Positions 22,789 to 33,559 are shown, counted from the first letter of the stretch. The stretch: DNA of 64,000 nucleotides from Antilocapra americana (GCA_007570785.1 ML664175.1:11633441-11697440), one strand, 5' to 3'. Translations and numbers: made by a program. The notes: a model not told the origin generated them from the sequence alone.

Positions 22789-22793
22789 GGCCT

Positions 22794-23457
22794 AAAGCTC
22801 AACATTCAGAAAACTAAGATCATGGCATCCAGTCCCATCACTTCATGGCAAATAGATGGGGAAACAGTGGAAACAGTGGCTGACTTTATTTTTCTGGGCT
22901 CCAAAATCACTGCAGATGGTGATTACAGCCATGAAATTAAAAGACACTTACTTCTTGGAAGAAAAGTGATGACCAACCTAGACAGCACATTTTGTTAACA
23001 AAGGTCCTTTTAGTCAAGGCTATGGTTTTTCCAGTAGTCATGTGTGGATGTGAGAGTTGGAATATAAACAAAGCTGAGCGCTGAAGAATTGATGCTTTTG
23101 AACTGTGGTGTTGGAGAAGACTTGAGAGTCCCTTGGACTGACAGGAGATCCAACCAGTCCATCCTAAAGGATATCAGTCCTGGGTGTACACTGGAAGGAC
23201 TGATGTTGAATCTGAAACTCTAAAACTTTGGCCACCTCATGCGAAGAGCTGACTCAGTGGAAAAGATCCTGATGCTGGGAAATATTGAGGGCAGGAGGAG
23301 AAGTGGACAACAGATGAGTTGGTTGGATGGCATCACCAGCTCAATGGACATGGGTTTGGGTGGACTTCGAGAGTTGGTGATGGACAGGAAGGCCTGGCAT
23401 GCTGCGGTTCATGGGGTCGCAAAGAGTCGGACACGACTGAGTGACTGAACTGAACTT
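22794..23457 (+). mobile_element. 3' end of the LTR-split BovB
   Basis: Sequence resumes with TAAAGCTCAACATTCAGAAA, the exact continuation of the block that stops at 21789, and runs to CGACTGAGTGACTGAACTGA. A small deletion removes the segment between GACAGCACATT and TTGTTAACAAAGG near 22990, and stops interrupt the C-terminal frame. Confidence 0.92.
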
Positions 23458-23474
23458 AGCATTACTTCAGTAAT

Positions 23475-24236
23475 ATCAATAACCTCAGATATGCAGATGA
23501 TACCACCCTTATGGCAAAAAGCAAAGAGGAACTAAAGAGCCTCTTGATAAAAATGAAAGAGGTATGTGAAAAAGCAGGCTTAAAAATCAACATTCAAAAA
23601 ACTAAGATCATGGCATTCAGTCCCATCACTTCATGGCAAATAAATGGAGATACAATGGAAACAGTGACAGACTTTATTTTCTTGGGCTCCAAAATCACTA
23701 CAGGCATGAAATTAAAAGATGCTTTCTCCTTGGAAGAAAAGCTGCAACGAACCTAAACAGCATAAGAAAAAGCAGAGACATTACCTTGTCAACAAAGGTC
23801 TATCTAGTCAAAGCTATGGTTTTTCCAGTAGTCATGTATGGATATGAGAGTTGAACCATAAAGAAAGTTGAGCAGCAAAGGATTGATGCTTTAGAACTGT
23901 GGTGTTGGAGAAGACTTCTGAGAGTCCCTTGGGGTCTCAAAGCAGTCCATCCTAAAGGAAATCAATCTTGAATATTCATCGGAAGGACTGATTCTGAAGC
24001 TGAAGCTCCAATACTTCAGCTACCTGATGCAAAGAACTGACTCACTGGGAAAGACTGATGCTGGGAAAGATTAAAGGCAGGAGAAGGGGATAAGATGGCT
24101 GGATGGCATCACTGACTCAATGGACATAAGTTTGAGCAAGCTCTGGGTGTTGGTGATGGACAGGGAAGCCTGGTGTGCTGCAGTCCATGGGGTTGCAAAG
24201 ACCCGGAGCAAAGACTGGACTGAGCGACTGAACTGA
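23475..24236 (+). mobile_element. 5'-truncated BovB LINE
   Basis: A second sense BovB begins ATCAATAACCTCAGATATGC just inside the RT domain and ends GAGCGACTGAACTGA. The YADD motif (23490-23501) is intact, but downstream frames are broken. AGTAAT at 23469-23474 and 24237-24242 is a likely 6-bp duplication, so this copy landed a few bases right of the twin-primed BovB. Confidence 0.9.
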
Positions 24237-24379
24237 AGTAATTTAGCATTACAAATTATGTCTATTAAGGGCATGTAAGGCAGGAATGTCTTATGCATAT
24301 CACTTATCTGTTTTTACTGAACATCACATCAGACCCAATGAGCATAGGCAGAAAAATCATTTTTAGCTGAACTTAGAGA

Positions 24380-24930
24380 ATGTAGCTGTAGCAAGAACCC
24401 TTGGTGACCAATAAAGTTAAATTCTAGGAATGTAAAAGATTGTGACAAATCACAGAATACGTTTGTATTGTTTTAAGCTACAGGCACTCGAAAAGCATCC
24501 TGTGAGAAGGACATTCTTATCATGCCCTTTCCTCCTAAAACAGGTGATAAAAATTCCCATGTGGAAGATCGCTTCCCACTAACAGGAGAAAAGAAACATT
24601 TTTCAATGGGGAATCAAAACCACGAGAATCCTGTACTAACAGATCCTGTTAAAATAATTTTTGTCTTCCTTTAGCCTCTGTACACGATTTACTTTTCCAC
24701 AATTGCCTCTCTTTGTTCAAGCCAGTATAAAAGCTTGTAAGTTTCACAATTTCTTTGGGTCTTAATAAGGGTTCCCATTGTCACATAATACTTGGATAAA
24801 TTTGTATACTTTTCTGTTATTATTCTGTCTTATATCAGTTTAATTCTCAGGCCCTGCCAAAATACCCTAAGAGTATAAGGGTAAAAATTTACCTCTTCTA
24901 CAGAATGTTCCTGAAGGAAAATGCTAATGA
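24380..24930 (+). repeat. Possible ERVL-type LTR relic
   Basis: AGTATAAAAGCTTG near 24724 could be a TATA region. The end (ATTCTGTCTTATATCAGTTT, AATTCTCAGGCCCTGCCAAA) resembles the 3' end at 27780-27860. Family and borders are uncertain. Confidence 0.35.
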
Positions 24931-24959
24931 ATCTATGTGAAAATTTTAAATTCTATTCA

Positions 24960-25940
24960 ACAAAAGGCATCATAAGCAATATGAAAAGACAATGCAAATA
25001 GAGAGAAGATATTTTTCTTACTGAAAAACTAATGAACTAATAGAAAGATGGGTAAAAGATTTGAACAAGCAACGTATAGCAGAGGAAATTTGAATGACCA
25101 ATGGCACAAATAAAAAATATGTTCAACTTTAGCAGTAATCAGAAAGATGAAAATTAAAACAATGAGATACCATTTTATATCCACCAAACTGGTACAGATT
25201 AAATAATCCAGTACTATCAAGTACTGGTGATGATGTGAAAAAATCAGAGAAATATTCAATTTTTTTGATGATGTATTCATTGGAATAACCATTTTGGAAA
25301 ATTAATTGTCAACATCTAGCAACACTAAAGACACACATGTCTCACAAGCCCTCAGTTTCACTTCTGAGAGTAAACCCTGGAAGTTCTCTTGTAGAAGATG
25401 AAAGTCCATTGCAACATTGTTTGTAACTGCAAAAAGCAAGCACAAATTAAACCACACAAGTATCAAATTATGATACAATGCAACTATTTGTAGCAACTTT
25501 ATCAGCAGAGGTAAATCCCAAAAATAAAACAAAAAAACAAATTATAGATAGTATAATAATTTCTAAACATACAAAATAATGCTATATTTTTATAACCATA
25601 TACTTATTCTACAAACATATACAAATAAAGATGAGAATTATAGGTACCAATTCATGATGGAGCTGCCATTCAGGAAAAAAATGAAATTAGGCTTGTATAC
25701 AGGTATTCTATTTTTAATAAAAATAAGCATACACAACAAAATATTAGGATATGATGAAGCTGGGTGCAAGGTGCTATTCACAAACATTCATTATTTGTCT
25801 AAAGTGGCTATCTCTGGATGGTGAAATTATGGATCCTTTCACCATGTTTTTATTTTTGCTCTTAACATCCTTATTTTTCAATAATCAACATTTATTGGTT
25901 TTTATAATAGAAAAGGTAATTAAAAATAAAACATTCACCA
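24960..25940 (+). mobile_element. Old L1M 3' part
   Basis: The L1 ORF2/3' UTR order is recognisable: GATGGGTAAAAGATTTGAAC, AAAACAATGAGATACCATTT, ATCCACCAAACTGGTACAG, then TTTGGAAAATTAATTGTC, TCCATTGCAACATTGTTTG and GTGGCTATCTCTGGATGGTG. Heavily diverged and full of stops. Confidence 0.75.
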
Positions 25941-26027
25941 AAATAAGCTTTGATTGATTGAAGATTTAAATATAAATTTAATTACAGAACTTGCAGAAAA
26001 CTGAAAAAAAGTGTTTATCACCTTTCT

Positions 26028-26153
26028 TTGGAGAAGGAAATGGCAACCCACTTCAGTATTCTTGCCTGGGAAATCCCATGGACCGAGCAGCCTTGTGGGC
26101 TAAGGTCCATGGGGTCGCAAAGAGTTGGACACAACTAAGCAGCTAACACACAC
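26028..26153 (+). mobile_element. 5'-truncated Bov-tA SINE
   Basis: Only the Bov-A part is present, starting TTGGAGAAGGAAATGGCAAC. Duplication ATCACCTTTCT / ATCACCTCTCT lies at 26017-26027 and 26154-26164. Confidence 0.9.
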
Positions 26154-26339
26154 ATCACCTCTCTGGGGGAATTTTAACTTTCTCAGCTTTGAGGCTATTT
26201 AAATAATTGCACTATAAGAATTAGCATTACTGAAGTTTTTTTTAAACAGGGAAAATGTTTTTATCAAACATTACAAAGAATTAAGATCTATCGAAGCCAG
26301 CTAATTCAAATTTGTAAGATAAATGTCAAGATTCCAAAA

Positions 26340-26640
26340 GACAAATAGGTAAAAGACAGGACCATTCTCATAAGGGAAATACAATTAGTAGACAAACAGT
26401 AGGAAAATGTTAAAGCTCACTAGAAATCAAAGAAATGTAAATGAAAGCATTCTGAAGATTACAATTTACATATTCTAAAAGAACCAAAAGAAAAAAGTTG
26501 AATGCTAATATTCAATGATGGTGAAGTTGCCCAGAAATCGATTCATACATTCATTTACAGACTACTGTTCGCACTCTTTAGACAGAAATGTCACCACTAA
26601 GAACGTGTTCTTAGGAAATAATTCTGCAAAAGCAGAAAGG
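26340..26640 (+). repeat. Old L1M ORF2 fragment
   Basis: CTCACTAGAAATCAAAGAAA, then ATGTAAATGAAAGC and a TTGCCCAGAAATCGATTCAT-like stretch match L1M wording in sense orientation. Strongly diverged. Confidence 0.45.
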
Positions 26641-26975
26641 TCCCTCCTCACTCTCCTGACCTCTAAATGCTGAAACTCCCAAAGCTTATCCCCTTGACAC
26701 CTTCTCTTTTCCATCCACATGCATTGCTCAGAGGATCTCACCTGTATACCCAGACCTCTCTCCTCACTTCTCCAGGGAGAAGGCAGAACCAGGCAGTAGT
26801 TTCCCTGGGATATGGGTTGGGGCGGGGGGAGGGGAGGGTAGATGAAGGCAGTTCAGGGGCTTGGAACTGAGTTAAGGAGGGGGCAGTGAAGACAAGAAGG
26901 GCCAGCAAAGAGAGTCAGAGAGACATCTAAAGCAAGCTTCGTTGCAGTATTAATTCCTTACCATGTTAATAACTA

Positions 26976-27111
26976 GAGGAGGGCATGGTAACCCACTCCA
27001 GTATTCTTGCCTAGGAAATCCCATGGACAGAGGAGCCTGGTGGGCTACAGTCCATGGGGCCACAAAGAGTCAGACACAACTGGAGCGATTCAGCTAGCAC
27101 ATACGCACCCG
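26976..27111 (+). mobile_element. 5'-truncated Bov-tA SINE
   Basis: Bov-A part beginning GAGGAGGGCATGGTAACCC. A perfect 11-bp duplication GTTAATAACTA lies at 26965-26975 and 27112-27122. Confidence 0.93.
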
Positions 27112-27599
27112 GTTAATAACTAAGTGTATCACGCTTTATTCACTAAGGAGAAAGGGTGAGGTCCCCAGGACTTCCCTCATTGCAATCGCCCTCAGTTCTC
27201 CTGCAGTCCACTAGATCTCAGCTGCCCTTGACCCCCACCTCCTAAGTCTGCAGGAATTATTTTTGCAAGGTAGACCATTCATGTTTTGCCTTCCTCTCTG
27301 AAGCCCATGTAGGGGAGCAAAATCTGCCATTCCAAAACATCTCTTTGGCAGGCAGATCATTTTGAGCTCAAAACAATCAAAGCCCAAAAGACTCAGGAAG
27401 AAATTGTGACCTTATCCCTAACTACCTAAAAGAATTTAGATAGGTGCCCTGTTTCCAGAATTGAGCGATCACCAGAGATATGATGATAGCAAAAGAATAT
27501 GGGTTAGCACTGGTGGGAAAACTCAGCAGGAACTAGAGATCAGAGTCCACTCTGTGTCCATTGTGTCTATGGTCCAGCAAATGACTGTTCAACCAATGT

Positions 27600-27880
27600 T
27601 GCTTTTTTAATCATGTGAATCGTGTTCCTCTGCTTTGAAGCCCCAAACCACTATCCCAACATCCTCATGTGTCTTTAGCTGACGATGGTATTTCAGGTAA
27701 GGGGTTTGCCCATTTTGCCAAGTTACTCAGTTTTCCTGGCTCTCTCCAGTGTCATTCAACTTTTGTTTCATTTTTCTCCTGTTAATCTGCTTCATGTCAT
27801 TTTAATTCTTAGACCGGCCAGAAGAATCTAGGGGGAAGAGGAAAACTTCTTCCTCCTCAGCACTTAGAGTGGGCATTTCA
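27600..27880 (+). repeat. Possible ERVL-type LTR 3' end
   Basis: GCTTTGAAGCCCCAAACCAC, TCTCCTGTTAATCTGCTTCA and TTCTTAGACCGGCCAGAAGA, then an AAGAGGAAAACTTCTTCCTC end, look like the R-U5 end of an old ERVL LTR. The 5' boundary is unknown. The 27123-27600 flank is low-copy DNA. Confidence 0.4.
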
Positions 27881-28149
27881 GCATTCCCTCTTTGCCTTCT
27901 AAGAGAGTACTGACCTGCTAGGAACCAGACCTTTCCCTCGGCTGGTGGCTGCTAGCTACCCTGGGCCCCTGTGGTATCGATAATATCCTGCTCTGAGGTC
28001 AGGAAGCAGAACCGCCTGGACCCCCGTCTGCTGAAATCTTTACGTTCCACAAACACACTCACCTACTCAACAGCCCAGCCTGGGGTCTCTACTTCATGCG
28101 GGTTCTTGTATTGCTTAAGGTGTTTAGATATTTACCATCCTTCGTTTTC

Positions 28150-28250
28150 ATGACCTTGTGAGGTTGGAATCACAGCTTTCATTATTATCATGGTAGTAAT
28201 GTCATAACTTACCCAAGGCAGAACTGGACTCAAACCCAGATCTTCTCCCC
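28150..28250 (-). repeat. MIR SINE relic
   Basis: Antisense: CCTTGTGAGGTTGGAATCAC, ACTTACCCAAGGCAGAACTG and ACTCAAACCCAGATCTTCTC. Confidence 0.6.
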
Positions 28251-28259
28251 ACAAATCCA

Positions 28260-30130
28260 TGTCCCTCTCTGTGGCATATGACCAAAAGTGGGTACTGCTA
28301 CATATAATGACAGGCTTTCCACTTTTTTCCTTGTTTATACATTGCCTGTGAAAAAATGGACAAGGGAAGTTACTTTTCTATCAAGAGCTAAAAACAAGCA
28401 GTTTTGCTCTATCAGAGATGATATGATAGCAAAAAAAAAAAAAAAAGAATCTCTAGAGACAAGAAGCCCTGTGTAAATCTGACTGTGTTCTCCTAGCCCC
28501 AAGATTCCAATTATACACCGTCTGACCTCTGAGATCTAATCTTCACTGTTTCCTAAGGCATCAGAATGATGGTTCATTCTCCCCAAATCCCTGCCCCCTA
28601 CTCAGCCTGACAGTCAGATTAAATGATCGGAGTGGAACTGTAGAGTGAAAACTGGCTCTCTTGGGGATATCACTCCAGTAGCCATGCATTCAAAGGAAGC
28701 TTAGACACAACGATATTTTCCTTCTCCTTTCCTTCAAACTAACCTAGAGGTAAAATCCTAACCCAACCTGGTTCACTCATATCAAGCGCTTACTGGAGAG
28801 TCTTGTTTCCTGCGAATCTCAGGCTGCTAAGAAAAGGGGAGGATGCCTGTGGGCCTCACCTGAATAAACTGGCAGTTTTTCAGGGCATGAGAACTGAAAT
28901 TGGGGTTGATGGCATTGGGACTTTCTTGTTGGGCCCGTAATTGCTCTCCTGCCAGGTGTCATTCAAGCCAGTAGAAGGAGACTGACTTTGGTTCAGAAGC
29001 AAAGCAAGGCAGAGGAGTAAGAACTCCAGAGTCAGACAAGCCTGAGCGGGGGCTGCTTTCTAGGAATCTCCTCAGCAAGGGCAGGGGCAAGGAGCTCACG
29101 AGAGCGAGGATCTCGCGAGGCTGGCCCAGGGTGTGCAGCTCACCGCCCCAGGTGCAGCATCTCTGCACACGGCCCACCACTGCCACCATCTTGAACTGCA
29201 GTGCTGCGTGCGGCACCTCTGCACACACCCCAGAGCTGAGGTGTCGGCACTACAGCCATTTCACACGAAGGGTTCTGGTCTGAAGGGCTGGGTTCCAGGC
29301 CTCTGTTACATGACCCCCTCTGAGCAAGTAAAACTAGACTAAGCACAGAGGAAAAGGGGGGAAAAAAAGAGTAGACTTTGTTACCCAGATTCTATTTTTA
29401 TTTCTCAGGACTTGTTAATGCGCTTTGCTAGTGACAATGGGGTCAAATCCACACAGGTATTCTGACCCAGAGACATCCAGGGGTTGAAATGAGTCCCTCC
29501 TCAACCCAACCCAAGGGAAAAAATAAACTTCCCAAAGGCAGGTTTGCACCACCTGTTCTGGGCAGAGCTGTGTGGTCGATTTTCTCTTTTGCCTGCGACA
29601 CACTGTGCCTCCCCCAGGGAAGACTCTCTGGCCCTCAGATGTGACTCCTGGGGTCTGAAGAGTCAGACAGGGAGAGACTCCATCACAGAGCTCCTAGTCC
29701 TCACTCCCATGAGTCAACCTCCAGGTGGTGGGTCCTGTCCTCAGCGTCCCTGGAAGGACCCCTCTGAGGGCCTTCCCACTCTCAGAACCTGCTTTCTCTG
29801 GCCATTAACCTGAGAAAAGGAGCCAACTGGAATGGAGTTTTTCAATTTAAATTCAGAGTTAGCTGTTGTAAGAACAGTGGTGGAAATCACTCAGAAACAA
29901 ATAGTTTTTTGGAGAGTGCTTTTTGTTTTTTTAAAAATACAAAGGCATACATAACAACTTATGTAGTTAATTTTCAAAATCAAGAGCAAGAAGCATAAAC
30001 CCTATCTATACATTTTTCAAAACCACTATAGTTTTCCTATTCTTTATCATAGTTAAATAGGCAGAAAAAGAGAAAAGGAAAGAACATGTAAGTGTAGGAG
30101 AAATAAAAAGCATGATGAAAGACTGTAATA
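28260..30130. other. Low-copy DNA, partly GC-rich
   Basis: A 15-base A run lies at 28432-28446 without a recognisable retrocopy upstream. The 28950-29330 part is GC-rich with a few CpGs (the palindrome CTCGCGAG near 29111) but is far from a CpG island. Open frames there show no family features. Confidence 0.35.
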
Positions 30131-30139
30131 ATAAGGATG

Positions 30140-30290
30140 GTGGGCACTGTGCTAAGCACTGTTCACAGACTATTCTCATACTGTCCCTATTTTAGAGTAG
30201 AGAAACTGATGCACAAAGATTTTAAATAATTTGCTTGCTACTAATGCTAAAAAAGTGGAGATGCCAGCAAGAAAATCCAGTTCTCTATTA
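30140..30290 (-). repeat. MIR SINE relic
   Basis: Antisense MIR: GGGCACTGTGCTAAGCACTG, TTTTAGAGTAGAGAAACTGA, then AATTTGCTTGCTACTAATGC. Confidence 0.7.
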
Positions 30291-30298
30291 TAACAAAA

Positions 30299-30509
30299 GT
30301 GAAAATGACAGCTGCTCAGTCATGTCTGACTCTTTGCAACTCCATGGACTGTAAACTGCCAGGCTCCTCTGTGCATGGGATTCTCCAGGTAAGGATACTG
30401 GAGTTGACTGCCATTTCCTTCTCCAAGGGATCTTCCCCACCCAGGGATCAGACCTAGTTCTCCTTCATTGCAGGCAGATTCTTTACTGTCTGAGCCACCA
30501 GGGAAGCCT
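30299..30509 (-). mobile_element. Bov-tA SINE
   Basis: Full-length antisense copy: CTGCTCAGTCATGTCTGACT, CCTCTGTGCATGGGATTCTC, CCCACCCAGGGATCAGACCT and GAGCCACCAGGGAAGCCTC. The possible duplication is degraded. Confidence 0.93.
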
Positions 30510-30514
30510 CTACT

Positions 30515-31342
30515 TAAAAGATAAATATCGAAAGAGAGAGCCTTTCCTCCAGAAGGAGCACTAACCTATTATCTTAAAATCCTGCAGCTAAATACTTCCT
30601 TTATCATTTCTTAACATAGGAATTATAAGAGAAAATTGTGCTTCAGTAGAAAACTATGCATTGTCCACATCCAGCATAACCTTCCTAGGTTATCTGATTC
30701 TAGCATCCACTGCCCTTGAGGCATTCTGCAACTGTGTACATTGTAGGAAACTAACAGAAGTACAAAAAACTTCCTGTAGAAGTTTAACTGACTTTGGAAG
30801 CTGCGTTTCTATTTGTCCACATAAATTTTAGGAGATTTTAGCTTTTCCTTTGAACTAGTTACAACACCCTTACCAGATTCCTCGTTAATAAGTTGAATAA
30901 AATACTTACCATATGTTCAATTTTATATCTAAAAGTCATGATTTTACCTTTTAAAAAAATTTTGTCGTAACAGAATTATGAAAGCATGTCAAAGCACCTC
31001 ATTGTTTCACACTGGAGGACCCTTAGGCATGACCTGGCCCAGATGGTTTCAAAAATAACTGGATGACCACTGATGATGTATAAATTAGGTCTTTTGTAGC
31101 ATAGTCTCACCCTAACAATTGCCTGTCAAACACTTTGTTCTGTACATGCCAAAGTTTGTGAGCAAAGGTTCCAGTCCCCTCATCTTGGCTGATCATTTTT
31201 TTACTGCCAATTGGGGAAAATTAATCTTTGTGTAAATTATATAAGTCTACCATAATGTCTCCATTACTTCTATCTTCTGCTATGTTTCATGGACTGTTTC
31301 AGGCTACCTCCACTAAGAAAGGGCTTGAGAAAATTTGTTTTT
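30515..31342. other. No recognised gene or repeat
   Basis: AT-rich low-copy sequence with no coding frame or repeat signature. Confidence 0.35.
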
Positions 31343-31355
31343 AAAATAATGATAG

Positions 31356-31522
31356 GGTTTGATGCTCTGGGCTGGTGCACCGGGATGACCCAGAGAGAGG
31401 GAATCGGGAGGGAGGTGGGATGAGGGTTCTGGAAGGGGAACACACTTATACCCATGGCAGATTCATGTCAATGTATGGCAAAACCAACATGATAATATAA
31501 ATAAAATTTTAAAAATTAAAAT
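31356..31522 (+). mobile_element. 167-bp L1 3' UTR insertion
   Basis: It begins GGTTTGATGCTCTGGGCTGG and ends in an A/T-rich tail, matching the 3' UTR of the L1 at 34276-35990. A perfect 13-bp duplication AAAATAATGATAG lies at 31343-31355 and 31523-31535. Extreme 5' truncation; no coding sequence. Confidence 0.95.
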
Positions 31523-31684
31523 AAAATAATGATAGTAAACACACAATCTGTGTCTTTATCTGCAGTGCAAGAGCACAACACAATCCCGTTTTTTAAGTCT
31601 TAGATTCATACAGAGCTCATAGCCAATTCCTACTACTCTTGGAAAAACTACTTTTTGTTGTGTGTACTTCGAAGTTAAACACAA

Positions 31685-31830
31685 TTCACTTTTCATCCCA
31701 CCACTTACTAGAGTGTGGACATGGGTGACTGAGTAACCTCCATAAGTCTCAGTTTCCCTCTCTCTATAAAGGGCATAATCATACATGCATCATCATAGGA
31801 TTATTCTGAGGTTTCAATGAGGTCACATAG
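31685..31830 (+). repeat. MIR SINE relic
   Basis: CCCACCACTTACTAGAGTGT, GGTGACTGAGTAACCTCCAT, AGTCTCAGTTTCCCTCTC, then a GGGCATAATCATAC and GAGGTTTCAATGAGG end. Confidence 0.8.
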
Positions 31831-32163
31831 AGATCTCATCTGGAAGCAGGCCCCTGAACTATTAACCCCTGACTTCTAGACCTGACTAGGAATTGATTAC
31901 TAACCATGACAGTAAGATACCCTGTGGGAAAATGATGAGTCATTGGCAGCCCTTGAATCAGATCGCACTGTTCCTGATTTCTTTCAGCCAAGAACTTCAT
32001 TTGCTAAGCTCAGAAAACTTCTGTGAATCGACTGTGTGACATGGAGCAAGTACCAGCTGCTGTAGAGAGGCTTGGGCCATTTGGATCTAAGTGATACCCC
32101 AGAACTGCCTGCTACTCAGAATAAGGACCGTGCCCCCGGCAATCCCATTGTCAGAAGCACTGG

Positions 32164-32700
32164 TGTAACAGGAGAGAAAGGGGCAGGGCACAACTTCTGT
32201 AAGAATGACAGAGCCCAAGGACACGACATTAACCAATTAGAACCAAATGGGACCCAAGATGGCAGATAAGACTATCCCTAGATCCTCAATCAGCAAGTGA
32301 AATGACACACCTAGAGGTGCCCTGACAGTTCCCAGGCACTGTTAAAAGACCAAGGAACGGGCAGTGGTCCAAATCCCGGAAATCCACACCCCTTCCCAAA
32401 AATAGTTGGAATAATCCTCCCACTCATTAGCATATGAAATTACCCAGTTTACAAAAACTAACCACACTGCATTCACCCTCCGTGATGGCCCAGCCCACAC
32501 TCTGTCTGTGGAATGTACTTCTTTCTGAATCTGAATAAACCCTTTCTTACCTATCACTTTGTCTCTCACTGAATTCTTTCTGTGATGAGGCATCAAGAAC
32601 CTGAGCTTCATTAAGTCCTGAAATCAGGTATCATAGGTTCTGGCTGGGTTTGTGTCCGAGCCACGTGGGTTCAAGTCCCTATCTGAGGTAAACAGTTTCA
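32164..32700 (+). mobile_element. Solo LTR of a class-I (ERV1-type) endogenous retrovirus
   Basis: The 537-bp unit runs from TGTAACAGGAG to AGTTTCA, with AATAAA at 32536-32541. It is flanked by the 4-bp repeat CTGG (32160-32163 and 32701-32704), the duplication size usual for class-I ERVs. No retroviral coding sequence lies on either side. The same family occurs in antisense at 55787-56913, where the LTR sequence minus its BovB insert is about 540 bp. This supports the chosen borders. Confidence 0.82.
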
Positions 32701-32704
32701 CTGG

Positions 32705-33300
32705 GACCCAGAGAAAGGGAGCTGCCACGCTGATGGCCCAACTTCCCAACTTGTGCCCTCAGTCTACTGCAATCAGCCAATTCAGTTCACAGCTCGCTTG
32801 GTCTCCCTTAGGAGCCCAGTGTGACAACCCTTCACCAAGCCCGGTCAGCACCCGAAGCAGCTGCAAGAGGCAGGCACAGAGTTTATGCTACGCTCACCCT
32901 CTTTCCCACGGGGAGAAAACCCTTATTAAACTTGAAGGAGCCAGCAAGGGTTCGTGTCTACCTAGTTGCTCAAAACCAACTTAAATCTTTACTTCCTTTT
33001 GCTTCCAAGCACAATGCAAACAGGGGACAGGGGGTTTCCATTCTACTGGAACTATTAAAATCATAAAGTGCACTATTGGTTCCAGAGCATCCAGTCACAG
33101 AAAAGACAGCTTTGGTTTCATTCGTTGTGTTATTCTTTCTTTAACTGTTCCACAAACCAGGAGCTGTAATTCTGATAGAGAGAATAAGTGGGTCAGCCCA
33201 GAGCAGGAAACATAAAAATAAGTATAAAAGGAGATCTCAGTTCTTTGTTCCCTAGCTCTTCAGTTCAGGTTCTAGGATGAGAGAGGATCAGAGTTTATAG
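32705..33300. other. Low-copy DNA
   Basis: Moderate GC content. No repeat family or credible gene; frames at 32652-33066 are open by chance. Confidence 0.35.
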
Positions 33301-33309
33301 GGATCCAGA

Positions 33310-33540
33310 AGTCCTCAGATTCAATCTACATAGATTAGATGTGTGACCTCAGGGAGGGTCTCAGCTTCCTCACTTGTAAAATGGAGGAAGTAATTTTTGT
33401 TTCATTTGTTACAAATGAAAGTGCCAAGCACATTCCATGTGATAACATTCCACCCTCACACTTGCATTTTACAGATGAGAAAACAGAGGTTGCATTATTT
33501 GCACAAAGTCATACAACTAGCCAGAGGTGGACCACATGCA
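33310..33540. repeat. Two MIR relics in opposite orientation
   Basis: A sense MIR core (GATGTGTGACCTCAGGGAGG, CAGCTTCCTCACTTGTAAAA) at 33310-33400 is followed by an antisense core (TTTTACAGATGAGAAAACAG, AGTCATACAACTAGCCAGAG) at 33430-33540. Confidence 0.75.
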
Positions 33541-33559
33541 AAGGTTAATCTTCAAATCT

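Larger units (their letters stand above)
19640..23457 (+). mobile_element. 5'-inverted BovB LINE, split by a solo LTR
   Basis: One insertion explains three blocks. Block 1 (19640 to about 21410) is BovB in antisense. Block 2 (about 21418-21789) is BovB in sense, continuing from the point where block 1 starts. Block 3 (22794-23457) is the remaining sense 3' end. About 40 bases around GTGGATCACAATAAACTGTG occur at both ends of the inversion (near 19650-19688 and 21420-21460). The composite is flanked by AGCATTAC (19632-19639 and 23458-23465). This is the layout expected from twin priming during target-primed reverse transcription. The solo LTR at 21790-22788 arrived later. The 5' end of the element is absent. 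Confidence 0.85.

Noticed and set aside
24237..24252. AGTAATTTAGCATTAC as one long duplication for the 23475-24236 BovB
   Set aside because: The left flank has the two halves in the other order with extra bases between. The 6-bp AGTAAT duplication fits better.
28432..28446. Poly(A) run suggesting a processed pseudogene
   Set aside because: No recognisable transcript sequence lies upstream and no flanking duplication was found.
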